NCBI GenBank assembly: GCA_964502145.1
Contig: CAZCVI010000079.1
Location: forward strand, 1 to 32,983
DNA length: 32,983 bases
Reading direction: 5' to 3'
Source of the DNA: CAZCVI01 sp964502145
GTDB taxonomy: Bacteria > Acidobacteriota > Aminicenantia > UBA2199
Part shown: positions 31,599-32,983 of the stretch, piece by piece
Layout: each line of letters starts with the position of its first letter
How positions within the stretch are numbered: the stretch's first letter is position 1
Program-made: the position numbers and the translations under genes
Notes under the pieces: model-generated
Seen by the model: the letters and a program-made list of their open reading frames with translations, nothing else
The model's database searches: none
What the model was told of the DNA's origin: nothing

Positions 31599-32090
31599 TT
31601 ATTCCGTGGGGGGAACTACAGGGGGTTCGACCTTTTCGCTATACTTCGACCTCAAGTAGCGTTTTTGCAGGTCCTCAGTGATCGCGGTGGAGCCGGGGGC
31701 GCCTGTTAAAGCCATAATTTTGATGTAACTGTAATACATTCGCGCCGATGAAAAAGAATCCACGCTGGCAGCGAAATAACAGTCATTCACTTTTTGAATC
31801 ACAGGCAGGAGGATTTGGCGGAGTGCGCGTAACTTGCGTGTCAAATCAAATTCCTTTTTAAACTCGGAAATATCGCAATAGGGGGGCACAAGGTCTGGCC
31901 GGTCCAGCGAATATGCCATCGTTTTATCAACGAACATAAACGAGCTGTCTCCCATTTTTGCATATTTCCTGCGTTGTTCCTTGGTGAAATTGACGGCGTA
32001 TCCCAGGTCCGCATCAAGGCTCTTAATACTCTGAACCATCCGATCAAACTCTTCGGTGGTGATTTCGTGTTCAACTCTAATTTTGTTCAT
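31599..32090 (-). CDS. Conserved hypothetical helical protein (163 aa)
   Basis: 163 residues, helical throughout, with no signal or membrane segment. I recognise the pattern (GDSSFMFVDKTMAYSLDRPDLVPPYCDISEFKKEFDLTRKLRALRQILLPVIQKVNDCYFAASVDSFSSARMYYSYIKIMALTGAPGSTAITEDLQKRY) as a widespread family of unknown function in environmental bacteria, but cannot name a domain. AAGGAG lies 9 nt before the ATG. It has its own promoter (32158-32186) and a palindrome in its leader, so expression may be regulated. Confidence 0.75.
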   Translation of the reverse strand: MNKIRVEHEITTEEFDRMVQSIKSLDADLGYAVNFTKEQRRKYAKMGDSSFMFVDKTMAYSLDRPDLVPPYCDISEFKKEFDLTRKLRALRQILLPVIQKVNDCYFAASVDSFSSARMYYSYIKIMALTGAPGSTAITEDLQKRYLRSKYSEKVEPPVVPPTE

Positions 32091-32134
32091 AATTTACTGC
32101 TCCTTTTTTTTTAATTTTTTTTTTCTACTGTTTT

Positions 32135-32148
32135 CGTTAACATTAACG
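32135..32148. promoter_or_regulatory. Leader palindrome (possible operator)
   Basis: CGTTAA-CA-TTAACG is a perfect 6+2+6 palindrome just downstream of the -10 box (minus strand) of the 163-residue gene, covering the first transcribed bases. Confidence 0.45.
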
Positions 32149-32157
32149 TTAAGCTGT

Positions 32158-32186
32158 ATTGTATATCATTTTATTATTTTTGCCAA
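32158..32186 (-). promoter_or_regulatory. Promoter of the 163-residue hypothetical gene
   Basis: On the minus strand: TTGGCA (32186-32181), a 17-nt spacer and TACAAT (32163-32158). The start of transcription is expected near 32151. Confidence 0.55.
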
Positions 32187-32432
32187 ACGGTCACAAAAGT
32201 GCAAGGGCGGACTCTCGGTTATGATTTTTTAGGCCATTTTTAAAAAGTGTTATATAACGAGTGTTTTGGGATTTTTAAAAAAATATTTTGGAAGATTTTA
32301 ACCATTGACAGGGGATAAAAAGCGCAATATTTTTGTTAAATTCAGCTCCAGTTCTTCAAGACTATTCTAAAAGCAAGTCCAAGTTATGGTAAGAATGGGA
32401 CTATTTCTGTTCATCCCATACTTCCCATAATG

Positions 32433-32555
32433 AATTAGAGTTTTCGCGTCGCGAAGCCAACTTCCACAAAAAAATTGAACTACACCTGTTCGCGAAGCCG
32501 ACGCTAAAACTTAATTGGACGAAACCGGTTCGCGGTAATGGCCGTCCGATTAATT
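32433..32555. repeat. Inverted and direct repeats next to the IS91-type gene
   Basis: AATTAGAGTTTTCGCGTCG (32433-32451) and CGACGCTAAAACTTAATT (32499-32516) are imperfect inverted copies. TCGCGAAGCC occurs twice as a direct repeat (32449-32458, 32490-32499). TTAATTGGACG (32511-32521) and CGTCCGATTAATT (32543-32555) form another hairpin. The set lies 82 bp past the transposase stop and may be the element's end, although no boundary can be fixed. The rest of the 32187-32581 gap is AT-rich and shows nothing I can support. Confidence 0.45.
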
Positions 32556-32636
32556 CCTATTTCGGGGATCGGGCTATGACTTCAACCCTTGGGATTATAT
32601 AAGAAAATTTTATTTTTGGTATTAATAAGAGATGGT

Positions 32637-32983
32637 TCAACGCATGATTTTTTGGTTTTCGACATCGAAAGACGCCAATACTTCTTTGTACTTCGGGGTA
32701 AAAAATCCATAACTCCTGACTTTATGGAATCCACTGGGTAATACATGCTGAAGGAAGCGGCGGAGAAATTCCTCCGCTTCAAGGGTCATCGTTTTCCATT
32801 TATTGGTTTTGGAGTTCTGGTATTTGAACGTGATTTGTCCATTCTTATCGGACAATATCCTGTTATTGGATATCGCGATCTTGAAAATATACCGGGCCAG
32901 GTACTCCAGTATCTTTTTCACTCCATTCATAAAGGGTTTGGGGTATACCACCCACCGTTTCTTCCAGATCGATTGGGGAATCT
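32637..32983 (-). CDS. IS91-family (Y2) transposase, C-terminal part
   Basis: The frame is open to the window edge, so the N-terminal part lies outside. Visible residues read IPQSIWKKRWVVYPKPFMNG, then VKKILEYLARYIFKIAISNNRI and TMTLEAEEFLRRFLQHVLPSGFHKVRSYGFF, which match the Y2 transposase domain. Both tyrosines of the YxxxY motif (EYLARY) are present; these cut and hold DNA in rolling-circle transposition by IS91 elements. After YGFFTPKYKEV the sequence stops within about 17 residues, shorter than many family members, so the C-terminus may be truncated or diverged. Whether the element is active cannot be judged from this fragment. Confidence 0.88.
   Translation of the reverse strand, partial: IPQSIWKKRWVVYPKPFMNGVKKILEYLARYIFKIAISNNRILSDKNGQITFKYQNSKTNKWKTMTLEAEEFLRRFLQHVLPSGFHKVRSYGFFTPKYKEVLASFDVENQKIMR

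Noticed and set aside
32582..32782. A 66-residue minus-strand frame overlapping the transposase end as a frameshifted continuation.
   Set aside because: Its sequence does not resemble the missing C-terminal part of Y2 transposases.

Overview
The window looks like a chromosomal segment of a Gram-negative bacterium: it has a TonB-dependent outer-membrane receptor, many exported or membrane-anchored proteins, and good Shine-Dalgarno sites and sigma70-type promoters. The mix of a GWxTD-domain protein, sulfatase-like/TPR fusions, an Oar-like receptor and COG3379-type phosphohydrolases suggests an uncultured Acidobacteriota- or Aminicenantes-like lineage. That placement is an inference from gene content, not from a marker gene.

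Layout. 308-2217: two coupled SPFH/Band 7 membrane proteins behind a perfect-consensus promoter. 2673-4526: a transmembrane Ser/Thr protein kinase. 4676-9889 (minus): a four-gene operon of two AlkP-superfamily phosphohydrolases, a 62-residue protein and a membrane protein. 10034-10510 (minus): a ferritin-like di-iron protein. 10976-14183: a YfgM-like TPR protein, a fold-type-I aminotransferase and a serine palmitoyltransferase-like alpha-oxoamine synthase. 14352-15893 (minus): an acyl-ACP/acyl-CoA synthetase. 16090-16239: tRNA-Lys(TTT) and tRNA-Glu(TTC). 16631-30115: a plus-strand block with the GWxTD/TPR protein, a carboxypeptidase-regulatory-domain/TPR protein, three sulfatase-like/TPR proteins and a TonB-dependent receptor. 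30183-32090 (minus): a possible roadblock-like protein, glutamate racemase and a conserved hypothetical. 32637 to the edge (minus): the C-terminal part of an IS91-family transposase.

How the genes may work together. Most products act at or beyond the inner membrane. The 16.6-30.1 kb block reads as a cell-envelope module in which AlkP-superfamily enzymes joined to TPR scaffolds sit with a TonB receptor and two other exported TPR proteins. All five AlkP-superfamily enzymes have Ser or Thr, not a formylglycine-precursor Cys, at the nucleophile position, so phospho- or phosphoglycerol-type chemistry is more likely than sulfate ester hydrolysis. The serine palmitoyltransferase-like enzyme and the facing acyl-ACP synthetase suggest sphingolipid or related lipid synthesis.

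The most unusual non-coding feature is a dispersed repeat family with four copies (2264, 10601, 16399 and 18761). Each has a tandem 9-bp TGGAC-type array, a short spacer and the inverted array, flanked by terminal sequences related to one another. Other intergenic regions hold unrelated sequences with the same architecture of a short tandem unit plus its inverted copy (4536, 5524, 9939, 31542).
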